Positions 52,366 through 60,347 of a DNA stretch of 64,000 bases are shown here, piece after piece. The DNA lies in the NCBI RefSeq assembly GCF_004295645.1, contig NZ_CP034752.1:1860001-1924000 (forward strand). Reading direction: 5' to 3'. Numbering within the stretch: position 1 is the first letter of the stretch; every line of letters begins with the position of its first letter. This DNA is from Limnobaculum zhutongyuii. GTDB taxonomy: Bacteria; Pseudomonadota; Gammaproteobacteria; Enterobacterales; Enterobacteriaceae. The position numbers and the translations under genes are program-made. The notes beneath the pieces are model-generated. The model saw only the letters and a list, made by a program, of their open reading frames with translations, made no database searches and had not been told where the DNA came from.

Positions 52366-53613
52366 ATGCGGGAATATTTACTGCTTATTTTAAGCAAATT
52401 GGGCATTGAAGCCACACCAATGATTATTCTGGTTCTGACACTAACCATGATCATTCTACTTTCTGTGGTCATTCACCTGTTTCTTCACCATGTGATCCTC
52501 AAAAGCATGAGAAAAAGTGAGGCTAAAAATCATAAATTTTGGCGTCAGTTGCTTATAGAGCATAACCTGTTTGATCGTTTATCTTTTGTATTACAGGGTA
52601 TTATTGTTCACGTGGTTTCATCACTCTGGTTAACGCGCGATCCGGAAGTTCTGGAGTTTATTCTTACCTGTGCACAGTTGTGGATCCTGATTTACGGTCT
52701 GCTTTCTCTGTTTTCTATGCTGGATACACTACTTAGCCTGTCTCAGAGAACCAAAATCGCCAGCCAGTTGCCACTAAGAGGTATTTTTCAAAGCGTTAAG
52801 CTGATAGCGGCTATCTTTATCGCTATTCTGATTATCTCGATTTTGATTGGTAAATCCCCTGCTCTGTTACTGAGCGGTTTAGGTGCCATGACGGCTGTTC
52901 TGATGTTGGTATTTAAAGATCCAATTCTGGGACTCGTCGCCGGTATTCAACTATCAGCTAACAATATGCTAAAGATTGGCGACTGGCTGGAGATGCCAAA
53001 ATATGGGGCTGATGGTGCAGTATTAGATATTGGCTTAACCACGGTAAAAGTTCGTAACTGGGATAATACAGTTACCACCATACCGACTTATGCTCTGATT
53101 TCCGACTCGTTTAAAAACTGGCGTTCTATGTCAGAATCCGGCGGTCGTCGCATCAAACGTAGCATCAGAATTGATGCTACCAGCGTCAGCTTTTTATCCC
53201 CAGAGCAACAACAATCGCTACAACATAGTTATCTGCTTGAACCTTATATTGAAAGTAAGGCAAAAGAGATCGAACAATATAATCATCAACATCATATTGA
53301 TTTGAGCCTGCCCATTAATGGCCGCAGATTAACCAATCTTGGTACATTACGTGCCTATATTCACGCCTATCTAAAAGCACATCCGGGAATTCACCAGAAT
53401 ATGACCTTAATGGTCAGACAGTTAGAGGCAAGCTCAGAAGGTATTCCTTTGGAAATTTACGCCTTTACCAATACGGTTGCCTGGGTTGAATATGAAGGTA
53501 TTCAATCGGATATTTTCGATCATATCTTCTCTATCATTCCACAGTTTGGTTTGCGATTGCATCAGACACCAACCGGTAGTGATATGCGGGCAATGGTTAA
53601 CAACCTGGCCTAA
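52366..53613 (+). CDS. ybdG: MscS-family mechanosensitive channel YbdG (MscM type)
   Basis: I start this at the ATG at 52366, giving 415 residues, the E. coli YbdG length, with GGAG and AAGAAG upstream. An alternative ATG lies 15 nt earlier. Several N-terminal membrane helices precede the pore helix and the MscS beta domain (KDPILGLVAGIQLSANNMLKIGDWLEMPKYGADGAVLDIGLTTVKVRNWDNTVTTIPT). E. coli YbdG contributes a small (MscM) conductance and affects osmotic stress tolerance. In E. coli it lies elsewhere; here it follows sdaA. Confidence 0.9.
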   Translation: MREYLLLILSKLGIEATPMIILVLTLTMIILLSVVIHLFLHHVILKSMRKSEAKNHKFWRQLLIEHNLFDRLSFVLQGIIVHVVSSLWLTRDPEVLEFILTCAQLWILIYGLLSLFSMLDTLLSLSQRTKIASQLPLRGIFQSVKLIAAIFIAILIISILIGKSPALLLSGLGAMTAVLMLVFKDPILGLVAGIQLSANNMLKIGDWLEMPKYGADGAVLDIGLTTVKVRNWDNTVTTIPTYALISDSFKNWRSMSESGGRRIKRSIRIDATSVSFLSPEQQQSLQHSYLLEPYIESKAKEIEQYNHQHHIDLSLPINGRRLTNLGTLRAYIHAYLKAHPGIHQNMTLMVRQLEASSEGIPLEIYAFTNTVAWVEYEGIQSDIFDHIFSIIPQFGLRLHQTPTGSDMRAMVNNLA

Positions 53614-53633
53614 AAATGGGATGTTTTAGTATG

Positions 53634-53662
53634 ACGGGGCTTTAGGTCCCGTTTACTATTTT
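53634..53662 (+). terminator. Terminator after ybdG
   Basis: ACGGGGC and GTCCCGT (one G-U pair) enclose TTTAG and are followed by TTACTATTTTTT, which runs into the 3' end of convergent rlmA. Confidence 0.65.
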
Positions 53663-54477
53663 TTGCGGTATAAACGGATGTAAAAATCGGTTTCACAATA
53701 AAAATCGGTATTATCAGAAAGCTCAGCGATCAACTGTTCTGAGGCTTTCCAGGCAAACGGTGTCATTTGTAGTAAATTAACCGTCTGCTCACCCGGTAAA
53801 TTCAATCCATAGCTTAAACGCTGACTTTCTATCAGATAAAACCCTTCTATTTGTTCTTCACTATCTTCATGAGATTGAGGGGTTTGATAGATCAGCCCTT
53901 TAAGCTGTATTAAATGATTAGGGGCGGGAGTAACCGCCACAATCAAACCATCTGGCTTAACTACCCGGCAGAGCTCCTGAGCCTTACAGGGCGCATAGAT
54001 TCTTAATACAGCATCCATAGATTGGTCACTGAAGGGTAAAAGATGGCTGGATGCGACACAAAATTCAGCAGAACGATAACGTTTGGCGGCTGAACGTATT
54101 GCACCTTTTGCAATATCCAGGCCATACACCGCAATGTATCTGCGTTGTTTTAATTCTTCAGCGATAAGGCCGGTGTAATAACCTTCGCCACAACCGATAT
54201 CTAACAGTGCCTGAGGCGATAAATCATCAGGTAATGAACTATCCAGCAGTGCGAGAATGGCATCTCTTAATGGCTGATAATAACCCGCATCCAGAAACTG
54301 GCGGCGGGCTTGCATCATCATTTGGTTATCACCGGGATTTTTAGATTTTTTGTGTTGAACAGGCATCAGGTTCACATACCCTTCTTTTGCCCGGTCGAAC
54401 TGATGGCGATTACTGCATTGCCATACCTGATTGTCCAATTGCAACGGTTGATGACAAAGTGGACATTGATATTGCAT
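53656..54477 (-). CDS. rlmA: 23S rRNA (guanine745-N1)-methyltransferase RlmA
   Basis: The 273-residue enzyme methylates G745 of 23S rRNA. A zinc finger at the N terminus uses C5, C8, C21 and H25 (YQCPLCHQPL...CSNRHQFD). The SAM-binding motif ALLDIGCGEGYYTG follows at about residue 90. E. coli RlmA has 269 residues. It lies near csp genes as in E. coli (rlmA-cspC). It is upstream of no other gene on its strand. Confidence 0.93.
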   Translation of the reverse strand: MQYQCPLCHQPLQLDNQVWQCSNRHQFDRAKEGYVNLMPVQHKKSKNPGDNQMMMQARRQFLDAGYYQPLRDAILALLDSSLPDDLSPQALLDIGCGEGYYTGLIAEELKQRRYIAVYGLDIAKGAIRSAAKRYRSAEFCVASSHLLPFSDQSMDAVLRIYAPCKAQELCRVVKPDGLIVAVTPAPNHLIQLKGLIYQTPQSHEDSEEQIEGFYLIESQRLSYGLNLPGEQTVNLLQMTPFAWKASEQLIAELSDNTDFYCETDFYIRLYRKK

Positions 54478-54660
54478 AGCGAAATCCCGGCGAAAATAAT
54501 GGATATCGGAAATACCGATATGTTAGTAAATAAAATTTTTATGAAGGAAGTATAACATTAAAGCAGCAAGGTTTGAGAGGCGTGTTAATTGTGATTTAAC
54601 ACGTTAATAATGCAGAAACTTTAATTAATCTCTTCCTCCATATCGTTGTCAATTAACTGA

Positions 54661-54867
54661 TTAAAATGCGATAACATCCGTTGCTAACAGACCGCGGGAA
54701 GTCTTATAAGTAGAAAACTCTACGTTTTGCCCTTCAGTCAATGATTTAGTGGATGTCGCGATTGATTTACGATCTACATAAAGTTCACTACTACCATCAA
54801 GTGGAGTAATTAAACCGATACCTTGGTTTTTATCAAACCATTTTACGAGTCCCATTCTTAGGGTCAT
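54661..54867 (-). CDS. Divergent cold-shock paralogue lacking RNA-binding aromatics
   Basis: The 68-residue protein aligns without gaps to the neighbouring Csp proteins and keeps W10-F11, G16, G18 and most hydrophobic core positions. RNP1 reads QGIGLI instead of KGFGFI. RNP2 reads LYVDR instead of VFVHF. Thus F17, F19, H32 and F33 become I, L, D and R, and K15 becomes Q. AGAGG upstream is a good ribosome binding site, and the frame is intact. It may be a non-canonical RNA binder, like the divergent CspF/CspH of E. coli, or a decoy. Nucleic-acid binding should be weak if it exists. Confidence 0.75.
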   Translation of the reverse strand: MTLRMGLVKWFDKNQGIGLITPLDGSSELYVDRKSIATSTKSLTEGQNVEFSTYKTSRGLLATDVIAF

Positions 54868-54982
54868 AATTTTTACCTCTTAATTTATTCAGTTATTTCA
54901 TTTCCTTCTACAGTAAGTTTTTACAACATCTGTACCTGGAATATCAGGTTCAAGTAAATTTTCTGTTCCAAGACCACAAAAA

Positions 54983-55005
54983 AACCCGCATCAGCGATGC
55001 GGGTT
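54983..55005 (-). terminator. Terminator after csp (55068-55277)
   Basis: AACCCGCATC and GATGCGGGTT pair perfectly around AGC and are followed by seven T residues on the minus strand. It separates the normal csp from the divergent paralogue. Confidence 0.9.
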
Positions 55006-55067
55006 CCTTGTCACTGAAGTTAAGAAAGTCAGAGACTTATCTTATCTTCCTTAACGTTTGCTGCTAA

Positions 55068-55277
55068 TTACAGAGCAACAACGTTTGCAGCTGCTGGACC
55101 GCGTGGGCTGTCTTGAATGGTATATTCAACTTTCTGGCCTTCAGCCAGAGTTTTAAAACCTTCACTAGCGATAGCAGAGAAGTGAACGAATACGTCTTTA
55201 CCACCATCATCTTGCTCAATAAAACCAAAACCTTTGCTTTCATTGAACCATTTAACTTTGCCAGTTTTCTTGGACAT
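55068..55277 (-). CDS. Cold-shock family RNA chaperone (CspC/CspE-like)
   Basis: The 69-residue protein is a canonical cold-shock domain (KWFNESKGFGFI, DVFVHFSAI) ending IQDSPRGPAAANVVAL. Position next to rlmA corresponds to E. coli cspC. It is closely similar to the csp at 48418, and their leaders share sequence blocks. AAAGG lies before the ATG. A long leader (several blocks up to 99 nt upstream) suggests post-transcriptional control. Confidence 0.92.
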   Translation of the reverse strand: MSKKTGKVKWFNESKGFGFIEQDDGGKDVFVHFSAIASEGFKTLAEGQKVEYTIQDSPRGPAAANVVAL

Positions 55278-55298
55278 CTTTACTTACCTTTAAATTAG

Positions 55299-55376
55299 TT
55301 AACCTGCCATACATCATAGGGTATAGGCATTATGGCCAGATTTTCAGAGTCATTACTTATGGAGGCACTAAGAAGA
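55299..55376 (-). promoter_or_regulatory. Conserved csp leader element (copy 2)
   Basis: TTAACCTGCCA (55299-55309), TTACTTATG (55353-55361) and GCACTAAGAAGA (55365-55376) repeat the blocks upstream of the csp at 48418, with a longer spacer after the first. No 5' gene on the minus strand is recognised in the remaining gap to 55567. Confidence 0.5.
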
Positions 55377-55567
55377 TGTTCGTCTAATAAGCGAAATCAA
55401 AAGATAACGGCTTTAAGAAGGAACTGCTTTACTCTAATGTCGTACATAAATAGGTCTGTAGCACAGGCCGGTTCACATTTACTCATAATGAACCACATAA
55501 CGCAAGCGATTTCTCACTCTTTTGGGTAAAACAACGTAACTGGTTACTTTTCACCCTTATAAATTGA

Positions 55568-56494
55568 TTAATAAAGAGATATCTCACCTGCTGGCCGCGT
55601 CTTAAATCGACGATGCAGCCACATATACAACTCAGGTGCTTTCAATATTTCTTTCTCAACCACTTTATTCATAAATTTTGCTGCTTCCGTGGAGTTATCC
55701 ATCGGGAAGCCGGTTGGTGGTTCAGTTACCATCACGGTATAACCACTACCATCAATATGGCGTTTTGGCGTAAAGGGCAATATTACCGGATTAGCCTGAC
55801 GCATTAATATGCTGGTTCCAATAGTCGTTGCCGCTTGAGGAACCGCAAAGAATGGCGCAAATACGCTATTACGCGGGCCGTAATCATGATCGGGCGCATA
55901 CCAAAGGATCTCCCCTTTGCGCAATTCGCGGATCATGCCTTTAATATCATGACGATCAATAAAATACTTATTTGAACGGCTACGACCTTTGCACTGAATC
56001 CAATCCATCAGTTTATTATTATGCGGGCGGTATACACCAACACCAGGGTTATACATGCCGTAAATTCGGCCCCCTAATTCGAGGGTTAAAAAATGGACGC
56101 CGACCAGCAACACCCCTTTTCCATCAGCACGAATACGTGACATGATTTCAATGTTATCAACCTTGCACCATTTTTTGATCCGATTATCGGACCAAAACCA
56201 GGCCATTCCCGTTTCCAGTAGCCCCATTCCTAATGATTCAAAGTTCTCAACCAGAAGCTTCTCTCTGTCATCTAAACTCAGATTTGGAAAGCAAAGTTCC
56301 AAATTACGCCGGGCAATATGTTTACGACGCTTTAAAAAGCGCATTGATAAATGACCAGTCCGGGTACCAATAAAATGAATCACCGGATAAGGTAATTGCA
56401 CTAATAAATAGAGCGTAATAAGCCCAAACCAGGTTAACCAATACTTTGGCATTAGGTAGGAGTAATGAAATTCAGGTTGTTTAAATTTCGACAT
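55568..56494 (-). CDS. lpxP: Lipid A late acyltransferase (LpxP/LpxL type)
   Basis: The 308-residue protein has an N-terminal membrane anchor and the H134-x4-E139 catalytic pair in GVHFLTLELGG, followed by YRPHNN and WYAPDHDYGPR. This family adds the secondary lauroyl or palmitoleoyl chain to Kdo2-lipid IVA. Segments GTRTG, YRPHNNKLMDW and FKTRPAGEISLY resemble LpxP, whereas WYAPDHDYG resembles LpxL, so the paralogue assignment is uncertain. In E. coli LpxP is induced by cold. Here the gene lies directly upstream of a csp gene on the same strand. Confidence 0.82.
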   Translation of the reverse strand: MSKFKQPEFHYSYLMPKYWLTWFGLITLYLLVQLPYPVIHFIGTRTGHLSMRFLKRRKHIARRNLELCFPNLSLDDREKLLVENFESLGMGLLETGMAWFWSDNRIKKWCKVDNIEIMSRIRADGKGVLLVGVHFLTLELGGRIYGMYNPGVGVYRPHNNKLMDWIQCKGRSRSNKYFIDRHDIKGMIRELRKGEILWYAPDHDYGPRNSVFAPFFAVPQAATTIGTSILMRQANPVILPFTPKRHIDGSGYTVMVTEPPTGFPMDNSTEAAKFMNKVVEKEILKAPELYMWLHRRFKTRPAGEISLY

Positions 56495-56706
56495 TCAGGT
56501 TCTGCTTTCTCTTGCTGCAACGCAGCGCTAATGGACAAAATTAGCCTTTGTTCAAGTAGATATTAATAGGCTAAAAGAGATAGCAAATTAACGTGTAATT
56601 GAGACAACGCTGTGCATACTGTATGACAACGGCTTGATAAGCAAGTTCTTATCAAGACAATTATTTACATAAAATAACATTTTCAATAATTAAAATATTG
56701 GTGCAG

Positions 56707-57699
56707 TTATTTATTGTTCGATTTTTCTATTATAGCGATTTTCTTTGCATAGCGTTGTGCTAAAAATGCACATACCATGAGTTGGATTTGATGAAAGATC
56801 ATCAATGGTAACACCATCATCCCAACGGATGCAGCAGGGAAAAGCACATTAGCCATAGGTATGCCATTAGCCAGGCTCTTTTTAGACCCACAAAATATAA
56901 TCGTTATTTCATCCTGAATACTAAAACCCATCCATCTGGCCAGGCAGGTATTAATAACTAATACAATTGCTAATAGTAATATTGAAAAAATAATAATAAT
57001 TAACAGGGACCATTGATTAACCTGATGCCATATTCCACCAATAACCGCATCGCTAAAGGCGGTATACACCACTAATAAAATAGAACTGCGATCGGTGACA
57101 TTAATCAATTTTTTATATTTTTCAATCCAATTAACAATAAAGGGACGAGATATATGCCCAATAATAAAAGGCAACATTAATTGTATTATAATATCAATTA
57201 TTGCCTGTAACGTGTCCTGACTCCCCTCTTGGGTATGCATCAAAAGCCCAACCAGAATGGGTGAAATAAATACCCCTAATAAACTTGATGCAGAAGCACT
57301 ACAAACTGCCGCAGCTACATTGCCACCAGCAATAGAGGTATAGGCTATCGCTGACTGAACGGTAGCAGGCAAAGCACAAAGATAAAGAAAACCCAGATAG
57401 ATGCCCGTTGACATTAAATCGGGCACAAACACTGTCAGGCTAAGGCCCAATAATGGAAATAACACAAATGTGCTGGCGAAAACAATCAGATGCAAACGCC
57501 AGTGTCGAATACCATTAAGAATATTTTGTCGGGACAGCTTTGCTCCATGCATAAAAAACAGTAACGCAATTGCAGCTTTAGTCAGATAACCAAAAAACAC
57601 TCTGGCATCCCCTTCACAGGGAAATAGCGTTGCTAAAATCATCACGCCAATCAACATAACCAGAAAAGTATCTACTTTTAAAAACTTCAACCACGACAT
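56707..57699 (-). CDS. yfeH: YfeH-type transporter (bile acid:sodium symporter superfamily)
   Basis: I start this at the ATG at 57697-57699 (MSWLKFLKVD), giving 330 residues, with AAAGG upstream. It has nine to ten hydrophobic helices and the conserved stretches FFMHGAKLSR, LCALPATVQSAIAYTSIAGGNVAAAVCSASASSLLG and IIFCGSKKSLANGIPMANVLFP, shared with E. coli YfeH (332 residues). Substrate is unknown; relatives transport organic anions with Na+. It is divergent from fhs. Confidence 0.88.
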   Translation of the reverse strand: MSWLKFLKVDTFLVMLIGVMILATLFPCEGDARVFFGYLTKAAIALLFFMHGAKLSRQNILNGIRHWRLHLIVFASTFVLFPLLGLSLTVFVPDLMSTGIYLGFLYLCALPATVQSAIAYTSIAGGNVAAAVCSASASSLLGVFISPILVGLLMHTQEGSQDTLQAIIDIIIQLMLPFIIGHISRPFIVNWIEKYKKLINVTDRSSILLVVYTAFSDAVIGGIWHQVNQWSLLIIIIFSILLLAIVLVINTCLARWMGFSIQDEITIIFCGSKKSLANGIPMANVLFPAASVGMMVLPLMIFHQIQLMVCAFLAQRYAKKIAIIEKSNNK

Positions 57700-57780
57700 G
57701 GAAAACAACCTTTAGCTACATACCCACTAATCGAATCTCGTAATCTATGCCGTTTTAGCAAAAATGCAAATTTTGCCATT

Positions 57781-57796
57781 ACGCAAACGATATCCT
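57781..57796. promoter_or_regulatory. Candidate PurR operator between yfeH and fhs
   Basis: ACGCAAACGATATCCT fits the PurR consensus ANGCAANCGNTTNCNT with one mismatch and has a perfect left half-site. It lies 82 nt upstream of yfeH and 150 nt upstream of fhs. PurR controls purine and one-carbon genes in E. coli, and Fhs supplies 10-formyl-THF. It lies some distance from the likely fhs promoter, so it may instead act on yfeH or be chance. Confidence 0.4.
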
Positions 57797-57873
57797 TACT
57801 TCATTGTCAGCAGATTTATCAAAACGAAAAGACAAATAAAGTGATTATTCTTACCCATTTTTACTTTGATTTA

Positions 57874-57882
57874 TGACATAAT
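57874..57882 (+). promoter_or_regulatory. Candidate extended -10 promoter of fhs
   Basis: TGACATAAT is an extended -10 element 64-72 nt upstream of the fhs ATG. The -35 region is not recognisable. Confidence 0.45.
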
Positions 57883-57945
57883 TTGGCCTTCGCTTACTCC
57901 CGCCCGCTGGGTATCTTGATTTTAATACATAGGATCATGTAGAGA

Positions 57946-59652
57946 ATGGCATCTTCACCATCACTTAAGCCAATTCAAGAAATTGCACAACGTTATGGCA
58001 TCACCTCAGAATACCTTATCCCTTATGGGCCCAGTATGGCCAAAGTCGATCTGTCATTAATCAATTCTCAGGCTTCTAAAGGTAAACTGGTTTTAGTTTC
58101 CAGCATCACTCCTACGCCATTAGGTGAAGGTAAAACCGTGACGACTATTGGTTTAAGTCAAGGTTTTAATTTTATCGGCAAATCTTGTATTGCCTGTATT
58201 CGCCAGCCAAGTCTTGGCCCGGTGTTTGGCGTAAAAGGCGGTGCTGCCGGAGGAGGAAAAGCTCAGGTGTTGCCGATGGAGAAATTAAACCTTCATCTTA
58301 CTGGCGATATTCATGCAATAACCGCAGCGCATAACCTGGCAGCAGCAGCATTAGATGCACGTCTATATCATGAACACCGTCTGGGAGATCAGTTCACCGA
58401 ACAGACTGGCCTGCCTGCGTTAAATATTGATATGAACCATATTCTCTGGAAGCGGGTTGTTGACCATAACGACCGTGCTTTACGTCATATCACTGTTGGT
58501 GTTGGCGGTGGAGTTAACGGTGTTGAGCGCGCTGATGGCTATGATATTACTGCCGCTTCTGAACTGATGGCGATCCTTGCTCTGTCAGAAGACCTGAAAG
58601 ATATGCGTCAACGAATTGGTCGTGTAATTCTGGCTCTTGATACTAACGGTAAGCCTATTACTGCTGAGCGTCTGGAAGTGGCCGGTGCCATGACAGTATT
58701 AATGAAAGATGCTATCCAGCCAACCCTGATGCAAACCAGTGAAAATACACCGGTACTGATCCATGCCGGGCCTTTCGCCAATATTGCCCACGGTAACTCC
58801 TCGGTTATTGCCGATCGTATTGGTTTACAACAGGCGGACTATGTCGTAACCGAAGCGGGTTTTGGTTCTGATATGGGAATGGAGAAATTCTTCAATATCA
58901 AATATCGCCAGTCCGGCATCAAACCATCCTGTGTGGTATTGGTGGCTACATTACGCAGCCTGAAAGCCAATAGCGGTAAATTTAATATTAAACCGGGCCA
59001 ACCTCTGCCAGCAGAAATAGCCGAAAGCAACGTTGAATTATTAGCACAAGGTTGTGAAAACTTAGGCTGGCATATTGCCAACGCCAAACGTTATGGTTTA
59101 CCGGTTGTGATCGCCATTAACCGATTCCCAACCGACTCGGGTGAAGAGCTGGAGTATCTACGTAAATACGCCCTATCCTGCGGTGCTCAAGGCGTAGAAA
59201 TCAGTGATGCTTTTGCTGCTGGCGGTGCCGGAACAGCAAAACTGGCTGAACTGGTTGCCGGAGTATGCGAAAAACAACAGGAAGTCACCTTGCTCTATCC
59301 TGATAACGTTAGCCTGTTGGAAAAAGTGCAGACTTTGGTTAATACTTACGGCGCAAAACAGGCAGTCCTGACCGCTCAAGCCTCTGACCAGTTAGCACAA
59401 CTGGAGAAAGCCGGGTTTGGTCATCTTCCGTTATGTATAGCAAAAACGCCGTTGTCGATCAGTGCCGATCCGGCGTTAAAGAATGTGCCAAAAGATTTTA
59501 CTGTCACTATTTCTTCTTTCCGGGTTTCTGCTGGTGCCGGGTTTATCCGCGCTTACGCAGGAAATATTATGACTATGCCGGGTTTAGGTACACTACCCGC
59601 CTATCGTAATATTGATATCGATCAATCTGGAGAAATTATTGGCCTGAGTTAA
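57946..59652 (+). CDS. fhs: Formate-tetrahydrofolate ligase
   Basis: The 568-residue enzyme makes 10-formyl-THF from formate, THF and ATP. The nucleotide-binding signature TPTPLGEGKTVTT appears near residue 56. Family blocks RQPSLGPVFGVKGGAAGGG, EAGFGSDMGMEKFFNIKYR and AYAGNIMTMPGLG are intact. It is full length (family 550-560). E. coli K-12 lacks this enzyme and uses FolD instead; it occurs in some other Enterobacterales. It could recycle formate from fermentation into purine and formyl-Met synthesis. The gene precedes rsxA, from which a palindrome and a hairpin separate it. Confidence 0.93.
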   Translation: MASSPSLKPIQEIAQRYGITSEYLIPYGPSMAKVDLSLINSQASKGKLVLVSSITPTPLGEGKTVTTIGLSQGFNFIGKSCIACIRQPSLGPVFGVKGGAAGGGKAQVLPMEKLNLHLTGDIHAITAAHNLAAAALDARLYHEHRLGDQFTEQTGLPALNIDMNHILWKRVVDHNDRALRHITVGVGGGVNGVERADGYDITAASELMAILALSEDLKDMRQRIGRVILALDTNGKPITAERLEVAGAMTVLMKDAIQPTLMQTSENTPVLIHAGPFANIAHGNSSVIADRIGLQQADYVVTEAGFGSDMGMEKFFNIKYRQSGIKPSCVVLVATLRSLKANSGKFNIKPGQPLPAEIAESNVELLAQGCENLGWHIANAKRYGLPVVIAINRFPTDSGEELEYLRKYALSCGAQGVEISDAFAAGGAGTAKLAELVAGVCEKQQEVTLLYPDNVSLLEKVQTLVNTYGAKQAVLTAQASDQLAQLEKAGFGHLPLCIAKTPLSISADPALKNVPKDFTVTISSFRVSAGAGFIRAYAGNIMTMPGLGTLPAYRNIDIDQSGEIIGLS

Positions 59653-59660
59653 CGTCGTTT

Positions 59661-59682
59661 ATTTACCTCTATAGAGGTAAAT
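59661..59682. repeat. 22-bp perfect palindrome after fhs
   Basis: The half-site ATTTACCTCTA is followed immediately by its exact inverse. It starts 9 nt after the fhs stop and about 84 nt before rsxA. It could be an operator of the rsx promoter. The last 11 nt (TAGAGGTAAAT) also occur at 10373-10383, upstream of bioD2, probably by chance. Confidence 0.55.
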
Positions 59683-59714
59683 ACCAATACCCCTACACTT
59701 ACAGTGTTGTGATT

Positions 59715-59755
59715 AAGCCGCCAATTATTGATAATATGGCGGCTTCTTCTCTTTT
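59715..59755 (+). terminator. Terminator-like hairpin just before rsxA
   Basis: AAGCCGCCA and TGGCGGCTT pair perfectly. The loop can pair further (ATTA with TAAT around TTGA). CTTCTCTTTT follows. It ends 10 nt before the rsxA start codon, so it either ends fhs transcription or acts as an attenuator within the rsx leader. Confidence 0.75.
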
Positions 59756-59765
59756 AGGCAGTTTA

Positions 59766-60347
59766 ATGAGCGATTATTTGCTACTTTTTGTTGGCACTGT
59801 TTTTGTCAATAACTTCGTGTTGGTTAAGTTTTTAGGCTTATGCCCTTTTATGGGGGTGTCGAAAAAGCTGGAAACGGCCATCGGAATGGGATTAGCAACA
59901 ACATTTGTGCTGACGCTTGCCTCCATCTGTGCATGGCTGGTTGAAAATTATATTTTAGAACCGTTAGGGTTGTCCTACTTGCGCACCCTGGCGTTTATTT
60001 TTGTTATCGCCGTTGTGGTTCAGTTCACAGAGTTAGTCGTGCGTAAAACCAGCCCGGTACTTTATCGTCTGCTGGGAATATTTTTACCATTAATTACCAC
60101 TAACTGTGCGGTGCTGGGTGTAGCGTTACTTAACGTTAATCAATCTCACAACTTTATGCAGTCTACCGTGTATGGCTTTAGCGCTGCGGTTGGTTTTTCA
60201 TTTGTTATGGTTCTTTTTGCCGCTATTCGTGAACGTCTGGCCTCTGCCGATGTACCTGCTCCATTTAAAGGTTCATCCATCGCGTTGATTACCGCCGGAT
60301 TAATGTCACTGGCATTTATGGGCTTCACAGGGTTGGTAAGGTTTTAA
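59766..60347 (+). CDS. rsxA: Electron transport complex subunit RsxA
   Basis: I start this at the ATG at 59766 (MSDYLLLFVGTVFVNNF), giving 193 residues, the E. coli length; a longer in-frame start at 59709 would include the hairpin. It is a six-helix membrane subunit with the family blocks VLVKFLGLCPFMGVSKKLE and PLITTNCAVLGVALL, which include cysteines that bind a buried iron-sulfur centre. The Rsx complex (Rnf homologue) uses NADH to keep the SoxR sensor reduced. The stop codon overlaps the rsxB start (TAATG). Confidence 0.96.
   Translation: MSDYLLLFVGTVFVNNFVLVKFLGLCPFMGVSKKLETAIGMGLATTFVLTLASICAWLVENYILEPLGLSYLRTLAFIFVIAVVVQFTELVVRKTSPVLYRLLGIFLPLITTNCAVLGVALLNVNQSHNFMQSTVYGFSAAVGFSFVMVLFAAIRERLASADVPAPFKGSSIALITAGLMSLAFMGFTGLVRF

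Noticed and set aside
55393..55494. Reverse 33-codon frame at the yobF position upstream of csp
   Set aside because: E. coli has yobF upstream of cspC, so I looked for it, but the frame lacks a ribosome binding site and clear similarity.
55332..55529. 65-codon plus-strand frame in the csp leader region
   Set aside because: It overlaps the conserved leader blocks of the opposite strand and its product resembles nothing known; probably chance.
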